The notes: a model not told the origin generated them from the letters alone. A stretch of 13,617 bases of DNA from Prevotella sp. UBA2746 (GCA_002353555.1 DEJO01000052.1:295-13911), one strand, 5' to 3'; shown: positions 7,117 through 13,588, counted from the stretch's first letter. Made by a program: numbers and translations.

Positions 7117-9162
7117 TCAGACCTTTTCTTCCAGTTCTTCTTGAAGCCGGAGCAACTCGTCACGATACTGTGCAGCCTGTATGAAGTCGAGGTCTTTGGC
7201 GGCTTGCTTCATGAGAGCCTTCGTATTCTCAATACTCTTCTCCAATTGCTCACGCGACATCTTTCTGACGATAGGGTCGGCGGCAAACGCTTCAGTCTTC
7301 CCGTGATCGGCAAAGGCAGGATAGGCAGCAATACGTATCTCCTTGGCATCGGGTGTCAGTTCCTTGTGGTCTGCCGACAGGCTGGTGTTGATGGCTTTGA
7401 CAATCTGCTTTGGCGTGATACCGTGTTCCACGTTGTATTGCAGCTGCTTCATGCGTCGGCGTGATGTCTCGTCGATGGTTTTCTGCATGCTCTCCGTGAT
7501 GGTGTCCGCATACATGATAACCTTTCCGTTGACATTGCGTGCCGCACGACCGGCTGTCTGCGTCAGCGACCTGTGGCTGCGAAGGAACCCTTCCTTGTCG
7601 GCATCGAGGATGGCCACCAGTGACACTTCCGGCAAGTCGAGACCTTCACGCAGCAGGTTCACGCCCACCAGCACGTCGAAGAGCCCTGCTCGTAAGTCAG
7701 ACATGATTTTCACACGGTCGAGAGTCGCCACATCGCTATGGATATAGTTAGCCCTTACCTCGTTGTTCAGCAGATAGGTGGTCAGTTCTTCAGCCATTCG
7801 CTTGGTCAGCGTCGTCACCAAGACACGCTCTCCTCGTTCACACCGAAGCTGAATCTCCTCCAACAAGTCGTCAATCTGGTTTTCCGTCGGTCGCACCTCT
7901 ATTTCCGGATCAAGCAATCCCGTGGGGCGTATCACCTGTTCAACAACAACGCCTTCAGACTCGTTCAGTTCGTAGTCGGCAGGTGTAGCTGAGACGTAGA
8001 TGACCTGATGGATGAGCTCGTGGAACTCCTCGAATCGCAGGGGGCGGTTGTCGAAAGCGGCAGGAAGCCGGAAACCATATTCCACCAGATTTGTCTTGCG
8101 TGCACGGTCGCCACCATACATCGCATTGAGCTGTGGAACGCTGACGTGGCTCTCGTCGATGACCAACAGATAGTCTTTAGGGAAAAAGTCGAAAAGACAG
8201 TAGGGACGCTCACCGGGTTTCCTCCCGTCGAAGTAGCGGGAATAATTCTCTATACCCGAACAATGTCCCAGTTCTTTTATCATCTCCATGTCGTATTCAA
8301 CTCGCTCCTTAATGCGCTGAGCCTTAATGCTATCGCCAATTTCGTTAAAGAAATCAATTTGCGCCCTCAAATCGTCCTGAATGTCGTGTATGGCATGCTC
8401 AGTCTGTTCTTTTGAAGTAACGAAAAGGTTGGCAGGGTAAATCTCATATTCTTCGAAAGAGCCCATGCGGTGATAGCTGATGGAGTCTACCTCCTCAATG
8501 GCATCTATCTCGTCGTCCCACCATGTGATGCGTAGCACGTAGTCGCTATAGGCGAGGGCGATGTCTACCGTGTCGCCCTTCACGCGGAAGTTGCCGCGTT
8601 GCAAGTCGATGTCGTTGCGCACATATAGTGCATCGACCAACTTTCTCAGGAAGGCATTACGGTCTACACTCTGTCCCTTCTTGATGCGGATGACGCTGGA
8701 AGCCATCGATGCAGGACCTCCCATACCGTAGATACACGATACAGACGAAACGACAATCACGTCCCTTCTGCCCGACAACAGAGACGAGACGGCAGACAAC
8801 CGCAGCCGGTCTATCTCCTCGTTGATGGCAAGGTCTTTTTCGATGTATGTGTCCGTAGAGGGGAGGTAGGCTTCCGGCTGATAATAGTCGTAGTAGCTGA
8901 CGTAGTATTCAACGGCATTGTCGGGGAAGAAACCTTTCATCTCTTCGTAGAGTTGAGCCGCCAATGTCTTATTATGGCTCAGAATCAGCGTCGGCTTCTG
9001 CACGTTCTGAATGACGTTGGCAACGGTAAATGTCTTGCCGGAGCCTGTCACGCCCAGTAGCACCTGCGACTGGTCGCCCCGTCGTATGCCGTCTGTCAGC
9101 TGCCTGATTGCCTCCGGTTGGTCGCCGGTAGGCTGATAGTCTGATGTCAACTTGAATTTCAT
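7117..9162 (-). CDS. uvrB: Excinuclease ABC subunit B (UvrB)
   Basis: The damage-verifying helicase-like subunit of nucleotide excision repair. It is loaded by UvrA, opens DNA around the lesion and recruits UvrC. Numbered from Met at 9162 it has 681 residues, normal for the family. Visible motifs: Walker A GVTGSGKT (37-44), the lesion-probing beta-hairpin region YYVSYYDYYQPEAYLPSTDTYIEKD (begins at about 87), DESH at 336-339, SATPADYE after 390, the C-terminal helicase motifs (LLREGLDLPEVSL, QTAGRAARN), and a C-terminal UVR motif (QAAKDLDFIQAAQYRDELLRLQ). The frame stays open upstream to 9288, but the family starts at MKFKLTSDYQPTGDQPEAI, and the longer version would run over the promoter. 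Divergent from bamD. No LexA-type site is evident. Confidence 0.97.
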   Translation of the reverse strand: MKFKLTSDYQPTGDQPEAIRQLTDGIRRGDQSQVLLGVTGSGKTFTVANVIQNVQKPTLILSHNKTLAAQLYEEMKGFFPDNAVEYYVSYYDYYQPEAYLPSTDTYIEKDLAINEEIDRLRLSAVSSLLSGRRDVIVVSSVSCIYGMGGPASMASSVIRIKKGQSVDRNAFLRKLVDALYVRNDIDLQRGNFRVKGDTVDIALAYSDYVLRITWWDDEIDAIEEVDSISYHRMGSFEEYEIYPANLFVTSKEQTEHAIHDIQDDLRAQIDFFNEIGDSIKAQRIKERVEYDMEMIKELGHCSGIENYSRYFDGRKPGERPYCLFDFFPKDYLLVIDESHVSVPQLNAMYGGDRARKTNLVEYGFRLPAAFDNRPLRFEEFHELIHQVIYVSATPADYELNESEGVVVEQVIRPTGLLDPEIEVRPTENQIDDLLEEIQLRCERGERVLVTTLTKRMAEELTTYLLNNEVRANYIHSDVATLDRVKIMSDLRAGLFDVLVGVNLLREGLDLPEVSLVAILDADKEGFLRSHRSLTQTAGRAARNVNGKVIMYADTITESMQKTIDETSRRRMKQLQYNVEHGITPKQIVKAINTSLSADHKELTPDAKEIRIAAYPAFADHGKTEAFAADPIVRKMSREQLEKSIENTKALMKQAAKDLDFIQAAQYRDELLRLQEELEEKV

Positions 9163-9171
9163 AATGAAGTG

Positions 9172-9179
9172 CAAAGTTA
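9172..9179 (-). promoter_or_regulatory. uvrB -7 box very close to the start codon
   Basis: The minus strand has TAACTTTG at 9179-9172 followed by nine bases (CACTTCATT) and the ATG at 9162. The TAnnTTTG match is exact. The -33 box is weak (TTAG about 21 bases upstream). If transcription begins a few bases after the box, the uvrB leader is only about 3-6 bases long. Confidence 0.55.
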
Positions 9180-9240
9180 CGCTTTTTTTAGTTCTTTCTG
9201 CTAACAATCGCAATTTTTTGCTAAAAATAGCCGACAGTGC

Positions 9241-9271
9241 TTGGGGATTTTTATATTTATGTGTAATTTTG
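9241..9271 (+). promoter_or_regulatory. Promoter of the bamD-rpoZ-DUF4293 operon
   Basis: TTG (9241-9243), 20 bases, then TAATTTTG (9264-9271), fitting the Bacteroidetes TTTG / TAnnTTTG promoter. The bamD ATG at 9300 lies 28 bases further on. It shares the 137-base divergent region with the uvrB promoter. Confidence 0.65.
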
Positions 9272-9278
9272 CATCCAA

Positions 9279-9290
9279 ATTTGCGCAAAT
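9279..9290. promoter_or_regulatory. Perfect 12-base palindrome just upstream of bamD
   Basis: ATTTGCGCAAAT is a perfect inverted repeat lying 8 bases downstream of the bamD -7 box and 9 bases upstream of its ATG. It is a possible operator or leader structure. Short palindromes also arise by chance, so the role is inferred. Confidence 0.3.
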
Positions 9291-9299
9291 AGACAGTAT

Positions 9300-10133
9300 A
9301 TGAAAAGAATTGGGATAATTGCTGCTTATGCCGTGCTGCTCATGACGAGTTGCGCCCATGAGTTCAATAAGGTCTACAAAACCCCTGATTACGATTACAA
9401 ATACGAATTCGCCAAGGAGTGTTTTGCGGCTGGAAAATATGCCAACGCATCGACATTGCTTAAAGAACTGGTAACCTTGAAGAAAGGTACTCAGGATGCA
9501 CAAGAATGCCTCTACATGTTGGCTATGTCGCAATATGGTATGGCTGAGTATGAAGATGCGGCAGAGACCTTCAAGAAGTATTTCCAAACCTATCCGCAAG
9601 GAATCTATGCAGAGATGGCTTCCTTCTATACCGGACAGAGCCTTTACATGAGTACCCCTGAGCCTCGCCTCGACCAGTCACAGACTGTTGCTGCCATCGC
9701 TGCATTCCAGGAATATCTCGACATCTATCACGATGCCAAGCTGAAAGGTACTGCCGAGCAGCGTCTCTTCGACTTGCAGGACAAACTGGTACGCAAACAG
9801 TATCTCGCGGCTAAGCTCTATTACAACCTCGGTTCATATTTCGGCAACTGTACCAGTGGCGGAAACAACTATGAAGCTTGCATCGTCACGGCTCAGAACG
9901 CACTTAACGACTATCCTTACACGCCTATGCGTGAAGATTTTGCCATTCTCATCATGAAAAGCAAGTACGAACTGGCTCAGATGAGTATTGAATCTAAGCG
10001 TATGCAGCGTTTTCAGGATGCAGAGGACGAGTGTTACGGATTCATTAACGAATATCCTGAATCGAAAGAGCGCCCCACGGCAGAACAGTTCATTGAGAAA
10101 TGTAAGAAGGTGACGCAATATGCCAAAGACTGA
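9300..10133 (+). CDS. bamD: Outer-membrane protein assembly factor BamD
   Basis: Lipoprotein component of the Bam complex, which inserts beta-barrel proteins into the outer membrane from the periplasmic side. The 277-residue length is normal. A lipoprotein signal peptide ends in the lipobox MTSC, with lipidated Cys18. TPR-type helical pairs follow: YKYEFAKECFAAGKYANASTLLKEL, ECLYMLAMSQYGMAEYEDAAETFKKYFQTYP (typical YfiO/BamD signature with YP turn), a third around 130-150, and later repeats ending INEYPESKERPTAEQFIEKC. First gene of an operon with rpoZ and a DUF4293 gene, an arrangement common in Bacteroidetes. Start chosen at the ATG placed behind a good promoter and giving a complete lipoprotein signal. 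It is expected to act on barrels such as the porin encoded at 3466-5844. Confidence 0.93.
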   Translation: MKRIGIIAAYAVLLMTSCAHEFNKVYKTPDYDYKYEFAKECFAAGKYANASTLLKELVTLKKGTQDAQECLYMLAMSQYGMAEYEDAAETFKKYFQTYPQGIYAEMASFYTGQSLYMSTPEPRLDQSQTVAAIAAFQEYLDIYHDAKLKGTAEQRLFDLQDKLVRKQYLAAKLYYNLGSYFGNCTSGGNNYEACIVTAQNALNDYPYTPMREDFAILIMKSKYELAQMSIESKRMQRFQDAEDECYGFINEYPESKERPTAEQFIEKCKKVTQYAKD

Positions 10134-10225
10134 AAGGTGATGAGATGAAGAGATGAAGGGAAAAGAGAAAAGAGAAAAAGGGAAACAAGAAAAAGAATAA
10201 AAGGAAACAACGATAATAATATATT
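10134..10225 (+). other. Purine-rich intergenic spacer between bamD and rpoZ
   Basis: A 92-base gap that is almost all A and G on the plus strand between about 10134 and 10210 (units such as GATGAAGAGATGAAGG and AAAAGAGAAAAGAG). It ends in an AT stretch (ATAATAATATATT) directly before the rpoZ ATG. No TAnnTTTG box or terminator hairpin is seen, so rpoZ is probably transcribed from the bamD promoter. An unstructured A-rich leader may favour translation initiation without a Shine-Dalgarno sequence. Confidence 0.6.
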
Positions 10226-10564
10226 ATGGATTACAAGAAAAGTAAAGCACCGGTAAACACCGTAACCCGCGACATCATGTCGCTCTGTGACAAGACAGGC
10301 AACATCTACGAGAGCGTAGCCATCATTGCCAAGCGTGCCAACCAGATTTCATCTGAAATCAAGCAGGACCTGAGCAAGAAACTGGCTGAGTTTGCTTCGT
10401 ATAACGACTCTTTGGAGGAGGTATTCGAGAACCGTGAACAGATTGAAATCTCACGCTACTACGAGAAGCTGCCGAAGCCTACGCTGCTCGCTACCCAGGA
10501 GTTTGTCGAGGGCAACGTGTATTGGAGAGACCCGTCTAAGGACAATCAGGAAGAAGAGGCATGA
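10226..10564 (+). CDS. rpoZ: DNA-directed RNA polymerase omega subunit (Bacteroidetes type)
   Basis: A 112-residue protein matching the Rpb6/omega-like subunit of Bacteroidetes, which binds the beta' subunit and assists assembly and stability of RNA polymerase. The core is TRDIMSLCDKTGNIYESVAIIAKRANQISSEIKQDLSKKLAEFASYNDSLEEVFEN, with the omega-typical N-IYE-V-II-KRANQI signature, followed by ISRYYEKLPKPTLLATQEF near the end. The C-terminus is acidic (DNQEEEA). It is the second gene of the bamD operon. Its stop codon overlaps the next start by 4 bases (ATGA), suggesting translational coupling. Confidence 0.92.
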   Translation: MDYKKSKAPVNTVTRDIMSLCDKTGNIYESVAIIAKRANQISSEIKQDLSKKLAEFASYNDSLEEVFENREQIEISRYYEKLPKPTLLATQEFVEGNVYWRDPSKDNQEEEA

Positions 10565-11016
10565 TACAGCGCAAACAGACTATCTTTCTCCTGCTGGCAT
10601 TGATAGCTACAGTCGTTTGTCTCTGCCTGCCGTTGGGATGGATAGAAATGAAAGGGATGGGAGCTTCTCCCATCCTCTTCAATTTGGCATTGAAAGACAG
10701 CGTTGGCAACTATGATTTCGCCTACTGTCCACTATTTGTATTCATGGCACTTGCAAGCCTGTTGTCGTTGGTAACCATCTTCATGTTCAAGAACCGCCGA
10801 CTGCAGATGCGTCTCTGTCAGCTCAATCTCCTGATGGTATGTTTGTGGTATGCGCTTTTCGCCTACTATGTATTCGTCTCGTTCAAGGAGATGGGCACTT
10901 TCCATCAAGAACTTGCAGCCTGCCTGCCTTTTGTTTCGGCAGTTTTCCAGTGGCTCGCCCATCGTGGCATCCTTGCCGACGAGAAGCTGGTGAAGGCAGC
11001 CGACAGAATCAGATAA
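10561..11016 (+). CDS. DUF4293 four-helix membrane protein
   Basis: A 151-residue integral membrane protein of unknown function, matching the Bacteroidetes DUF4293 family in size, order behind rpoZ and ending. Four hydrophobic segments are visible at about 7-27 (TIFLLLALIATVVCLCLPLGW), 57-77 (PLFVFMALASLLSLVTIFMF), 86-107 (QLNLLMVCLWYALFAYYVFVSF) and 118-134 (ACLPFVSAVFQWLA). The C-terminal tail RGILADEKLVKAADRIR is the most conserved part of the family as I remember it and would be cytoplasmic. The start overlaps the rpoZ stop. The stop codon's final A is the first base of the terminator stem. Confidence 0.87.
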   Translation: MIQRKQTIFLLLALIATVVCLCLPLGWIEMKGMGASPILFNLALKDSVGNYDFAYCPLFVFMALASLLSLVTIFMFKNRRLQMRLCQLNLLMVCLWYALFAYYVFVSFKEMGTFHQELAACLPFVSAVFQWLAHRGILADEKLVKAADRIR

Positions 11017-11059
11017 AAAGAATGGTGACAAGTCATGAGCGACTTGTCACCATTCTTTT
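11016..11059. terminator. Bidirectional intrinsic terminator, perfect 19-bp stem
   Basis: Bases 11016-11034 pair without mismatch with 11041-11059 around the 6-base loop ATGAGC. The stem is A-rich at its 5' foot and ends in TTCTTTTGTTT on the plus strand. Read on the minus strand it is followed by a T-run (CTTTTTATC). It sits between the convergent DUF4293 gene and the lipoprotein gene and can serve both. Confidence 0.9.
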
Positions 11060-11060
11060 G

Positions 11061-11105
11061 TTTAAAGTTCTAATGCATTTCCTTTTATGTTTAAAGTCCT
11101 AATGC
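11061..11105. repeat. Imperfect direct repeat duplicating the 3' end of the lipoprotein gene
   Basis: TTTAAAGTTCTAATGC (11061-11076) and TTTAAAGTCCTAATGC (11090-11105) differ at one base of 16 and are 29 bases apart. The right copy contains the last codons and stop of the minus-strand lipoprotein gene. The left copy would encode the similar ending ALEL-stop and lies outside the gene. Confidence 0.8.
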
Positions 11106-11777
11106 CTTCTTAGCATCGCTGGCAGCCTTGTCTACACCAGCGGCAGCCTTAGACTTAGCGTCGTTGACGGCATTGTTGACCTTCTCGTTAGCTTTTGCCT
11201 TGGCATCGTTTACCTTTTCATCAACTTTTGCCTTGGCATCTTCTACGGTCTTCTCGGCAGCAGCCTTGGCAGCCTCAGGTGCACCCTTGACGGCATCTGC
11301 AGCCTGGTTAGCGGCATCCTCGGCACCTTCAATGGCTTCTGCACCAGCTTCCTTGGCACTTCCAAGTGCAGAACTCAGTCCACTGATGACCTTTTCAGCA
11401 GGCGTGTCGGTCAATGCGCTGACGGCAGCACCAACGACTGCGTTGTCACCAACGACAGACTTGATTTTCTCTGCATTCTCCTTCATGAATGTCTGTACCT
11501 TCGTCAGATATTCCTTGGCAACCTCTGGATTCTTTGCCAACAGTTCAGAAGCCTTTGCCTTGACAGCATCGACTGCCTCCTTCATCTTGTTGGCATCATT
11601 GCCACCGAAGAGGGCTGAAATCTTGCCGATAGACTCCTCTGCTGCTGAGCTTGCGTCAACGACAGCGGCAGAGTCTACTGCTGCTGAATCAGCATTACCA
11701 CCATTTTGTGTCTTGTTACCACAACTTGCAAACGTGATTGCAACGGCTGCTACAGCCATCAAAAAAACTTTCTTCAT
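11091..11777 (-). CDS. Ala/Lys-rich lipoprotein with LEA-like 11-residue repeats
   Basis: Numbered from the Met at 11777 the protein has 228 residues. Its lipoprotein signal is MKKVFLMAVAAVAITFASC, with lipobox Cys19. The frame is open to 11864, but an AAAGGAG ribosome site and the signal peptide fix the shorter start. After an Asp/Ser/Ala linker (21-50), residues 50-135 form amphipathic helices (ALFGGNDANKMKEAVDAVKAKASELLAKNP, then VQTFMKENAEKIKSVVG). Residues 145-228 are an almost pure Ala/Lys/Glu/Asp helix with two matched 11-mers, EDAKAKVDEKV (179-189) and NDAKAKANEKV (190-200). The 11-residue period is typical of LEA group 3-like and lipid-surface-binding helices. Probably anchored in a membrane facing the periplasm or the surface. 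Function unknown; no family assigned with certainty. Confidence 0.85.
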   Translation of the reverse strand: MKKVFLMAVAAVAITFASCGNKTQNGGNADSAAVDSAAVVDASSAAEESIGKISALFGGNDANKMKEAVDAVKAKASELLAKNPEVAKEYLTKVQTFMKENAEKIKSVVGDNAVVGAAVSALTDTPAEKVISGLSSALGSAKEAGAEAIEGAEDAANQAADAVKGAPEAAKAAAEKTVEDAKAKVDEKVNDAKAKANEKVNNAVNDAKSKAAAGVDKAASDAKKALGL

Positions 11778-11786
11778 TTTTGCTTT

Positions 11787-11793
11787 CTCCTTT
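11787..11793 (-). promoter_or_regulatory. Strong Shine-Dalgarno sequence of the lipoprotein gene
   Basis: The minus strand reads AAAGGAG nine bases before the ATG at 11777. Clear Shine-Dalgarno sites are unusual in Bacteroidetes. This one decides the start codon and suggests high expression. Confidence 0.65.
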
Positions 11794-11821
11794 AATGTTA
11801 GTTTGTTTGTGAAAATCGGTG

Positions 11822-11829
11822 CAAATATA
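11822..11829 (-). promoter_or_regulatory. -7 box for the lipoprotein gene
   Basis: The minus strand reads TATATTTG (TAnnTTTG pattern) at 11829-11822, 44 bases before the start codon. No convincing -33 TTTG is seen at the usual distance. Confidence 0.45.
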
Positions 11830-11914
11830 ATTGAAAACATCAGTCGTTGTTCATTTTTTTGCAAGATTTAACGAAATACTCTTCCTTTCCGCAGCTTTAT
11901 TGATTCGTTTGGAG

Positions 11915-11922
11915 TACCTTTG
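11915..11922 (+). promoter_or_regulatory. -7 box for the HExxH-CPBP protease gene
   Basis: TACCTTTG at 11915-11922 fits TAnnTTTG and is followed by GC, as in other Bacteroidetes promoters. The ATG at 11968 is 45 bases downstream. The -33 element is not clear (only T-rich sequence). Two TTCATGA copies lie in the leader at 11932 and 11941. Confidence 0.5.
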
Positions 11923-11967
11923 CAAATGATTTTCATGACCTTCATGAGCAGACGACCGTAGACAACG

Positions 11968-13251
11968 ATGAAACTGATTTATAACAGATACTTCCCGTTT
12001 GGCAAATTCTTCGCCACGAACATCTTTGGAATTGTGTTTTGTCGCAGTGACAAAGGGAGGCTGAGTGAGACCGACGTGAATCACGAATACATCCATACCC
12101 TTCAACAGCGCGAAATGCTTTTCCTGGGCTTCACGCTGTGGTATGTAGTGGAGTGGTTGTGGCGCTACGCCAGATGTCGCAACTTCATGAAGGCATACCA
12201 CGATCTCTACTTCGAACGTGAGGCGTACAAGATGGAAAGTGACCTGGAGTACAGACAGCACCGCCGTCACTTTGAGTGGTGGTACATGTTTGTCAGGAGA
12301 GGGACTCTGTTGCATGAGCTGGGCATGTTCATCGGTGACCTTGTAGCGTTCGTTAAGAAAGATTTTCTCTGGAGTAAGTATCTTTATGCCCTGCTACTTG
12401 TAACACTCGTCATCGTTGGACAGGTGGCGTTTAACGTCTACGGCATCCTCATAGAACCGTCATACGACGACGGCACTTCCATGCTGTTCATACCAATCGT
12501 CTACATCTCGATGTACTTTCTCGTGCTCGTACCTACACTCGCCATGCATGGCGAACTATGGCGGCTGCGATACTGGCAAGTCTGGCTCTTTCCCGTCGTG
12601 TTGCTGACCATCGACGGGGCAGGGCAGGGGTTCTATGGATACATGCAATGGGCAGAAGCGCTGGGCACTTACGCGAAAGACCGCTTATACCTGCAACTCG
12701 TCGGCTCTTTCCTCTTCAGGTCGGTTTTCATCGTCCTCATGCTCTGCCTCTTCCGCAAGCTGACGGAAGGACAATTCGGTTTGTACGGCTTGAAACGTTC
12801 TGGTAAGTATCTGCGCGTCTATGCACTTATCTATCTCATGTTGTTGCCTCTGTTTCTATGGACATCATTCACACCTCAGTTTCTCGACTACTACCCCAAG
12901 ATGAATATCGCCTTTTTCGACGGAGCATTAGGATGGGAGCGTTGGCAGCTGATAGGACTCTTTGAAGTGTGCTATGCCAATGACTTCCTGGGGGTTGAGA
13001 GCATGTTTCGCGGTGCAATGATCATCGGGTTGGCACGCTGGCTGGGATGCAGGGCTGTGTTGCCGATGGCACTCACCTATATGTGTATCCACTTGGGGAA
13101 GCCTGATCTGGAGCTCTGTTCGTCGGTTTTAGGCGGTTACATCCTTGGCATTCTTGCATGGCGGACCCGTCACTTGTGGGGCGGTATTATCATCCATTTG
13201 GGCATCGCCATGTTCTTCGAAGCAGTCGGCATCCTTCGCCTACTGTTGTAA
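11968..13251 (+). CDS. CPBP-type intramembrane protease with N-terminal HExxH segment
   Basis: A 427-residue protein with two protease-like parts. Residues 1-110 contain NHEYIHTLQQREML, with HEYIH at 39-43, and FEREAY at 82-87, a pattern like a minimal gluzincin (HExxH plus a downstream Glu). Similar short proteins occur in other Bacteroidetes, as far as I recall. From about 135 on there are several membrane helices. The C-terminal third carries CPBP/CAAX/ABI motifs: E344xxxR348 (VESMFRG), Y371xxxH375 (YMCIH) and His410 (IIIHLG). The usual EExxxR is reduced to VExxxR, although Glu333 lies nearby. An in-frame stop at 11959-11961 fixes the start. Monocistronic, divergent from the lipoprotein gene. 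Family substrates include prenylated or membrane proteins; the substrate here is unknown. Confidence 0.82.
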   Translation: MKLIYNRYFPFGKFFATNIFGIVFCRSDKGRLSETDVNHEYIHTLQQREMLFLGFTLWYVVEWLWRYARCRNFMKAYHDLYFEREAYKMESDLEYRQHRRHFEWWYMFVRRGTLLHELGMFIGDLVAFVKKDFLWSKYLYALLLVTLVIVGQVAFNVYGILIEPSYDDGTSMLFIPIVYISMYFLVLVPTLAMHGELWRLRYWQVWLFPVVLLTIDGAGQGFYGYMQWAEALGTYAKDRLYLQLVGSFLFRSVFIVLMLCLFRKLTEGQFGLYGLKRSGKYLRVYALIYLMLLPLFLWTSFTPQFLDYYPKMNIAFFDGALGWERWQLIGLFEVCYANDFLGVESMFRGAMIIGLARWLGCRAVLPMALTYMCIHLGKPDLELCSSVLGGYILGILAWRTRHLWGGIIIHLGIAMFFEAVGILRLLL

Positions 13252-13289
13252 TTCTTTACATTTGCAAAAAAACAAATAAGAACATATAT

Positions 13290-13312
13290 AATAAGGTGTG
13301 CGCGTGCTTATT
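13290..13312 (+). terminator. Weak hairpin after the CPBP gene
   Basis: AATAAG (13290-13295) pairs with CTTATT (13307-13312) around 11 bases, extendable by a wobble and one more pair. It lies 39 bases past the CPBP stop codon and is followed by GTCCCCC rather than a T-run, so termination is doubtful. The rest of 13252-13389 shows nothing else I can support. Confidence 0.2.
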
Positions 13313-13389
13313 GTCCCCCTCAATTTGGAGCGTGTACGGATGGTAAGGGAGCAGCGAAGAAGTTTTTTCTGAAAAAAACATGGAAAAAG

Positions 13390-13420
13390 TTTGTGGGGTC
13401 AGAAAAAAGCATTACCTTTG
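13390..13420 (+). promoter_or_regulatory. Promoter of the tRNA-Gly/tRNA-Leu unit
   Basis: TTTG (13390-13393), exactly 19 bases, then TACCTTTG (13413-13420) followed by GC. This is the ideal Bacteroidetes promoter layout. The tRNA begins 43 bases after the box, implying a 5' leader of about 35-40 bases removed by RNase P. Confidence 0.85.
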
Positions 13421-13463
13421 CAACCGCGTTTAGAGAAATGCACCTGTGCAAGCAGGGTAACAG

Positions 13464-13536
13464 GCGGCAATAGCTCAGTTGGTAGAGCACAACCTTGCCA
13501 AGGTTGGGGTCGCGAGTTCGAGTCTCGTTTGCCGCT
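13464..13536 (+). tRNA. tRNA-Gly (anticodon GCC)
   Basis: A complete 73-base cloverleaf. Acceptor GCGGCAA pairs with TTGCCGC (13529-13535), with discriminator T. D arm GCTC/GAGC with loop AGTTGGTA. Anticodon stem CAACC/GGTTG with loop TTGCCAA, so the anticodon is GCC, reading GGC and GGU. Variable loop GGGTC. T arm GCGAG/CTCGT (one G-T pair) with loop TTCGAGT. No CCA is encoded, so it must be added enzymatically. A second tRNA follows after 62 bases. Confidence 0.97.
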
Positions 13537-13558
13537 CAAGACATGTTGAACAACAATG

Positions 13559-13588
13559 CTGAAAGCATTTAGGGTTTCCGGCTTTCAG
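13559..13588 (+). other. Hairpin in the tRNA-Gly/tRNA-Leu spacer
   Basis: CTGAAAGC (13559-13566) is a perfect complement of GCTTTCAG (13581-13588), with a 14-base loop. No T-run follows and the next tRNA starts 11 bases later, so it is more likely a processing or spacer structure than a terminator. Confidence 0.35.

Noticed and set aside
9186..9202. TTAG-N9-CTAA inverted repeat upstream of uvrB as an SOS box
   Set aside because: The arms are only 4 bases long, in AT-rich sequence, and match no LexA site I know.
9163..9288. A 42-residue N-terminal extension of UvrB
   Set aside because: The conserved family start is MKFKLTSDYQPTGDQPEAI. The extension overlaps the TAACTTTG promoter box and the divergent regulatory region.
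11778..11864. A 29-residue N-terminal extension of the lipoprotein
   Set aside because: It would bury the signal peptide inside the chain. AAAGGAG and the lipobox place the start at 11777.
11128..11871. A 247-codon open frame antisense to the lipoprotein gene
   Set aside because: It is the complement of Ala/Lys-rich repeats and reads as Ala/Ser/Thr low complexity. The minus-strand reading has a lipobox, a Shine-Dalgarno site and a promoter box.
13257..13264. TACATTTG as an extra promoter after the CPBP gene
   Set aside because: There is no -33 element at the right distance and no gene starts downstream. The tRNA unit has a far better promoter at 13390-13420.
13158..13346. A 62-codon open frame overlapping the end of the CPBP gene
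   Set aside because: It lies mostly inside the CPBP gene in another frame, and its tail shows no domain or ribosome site.
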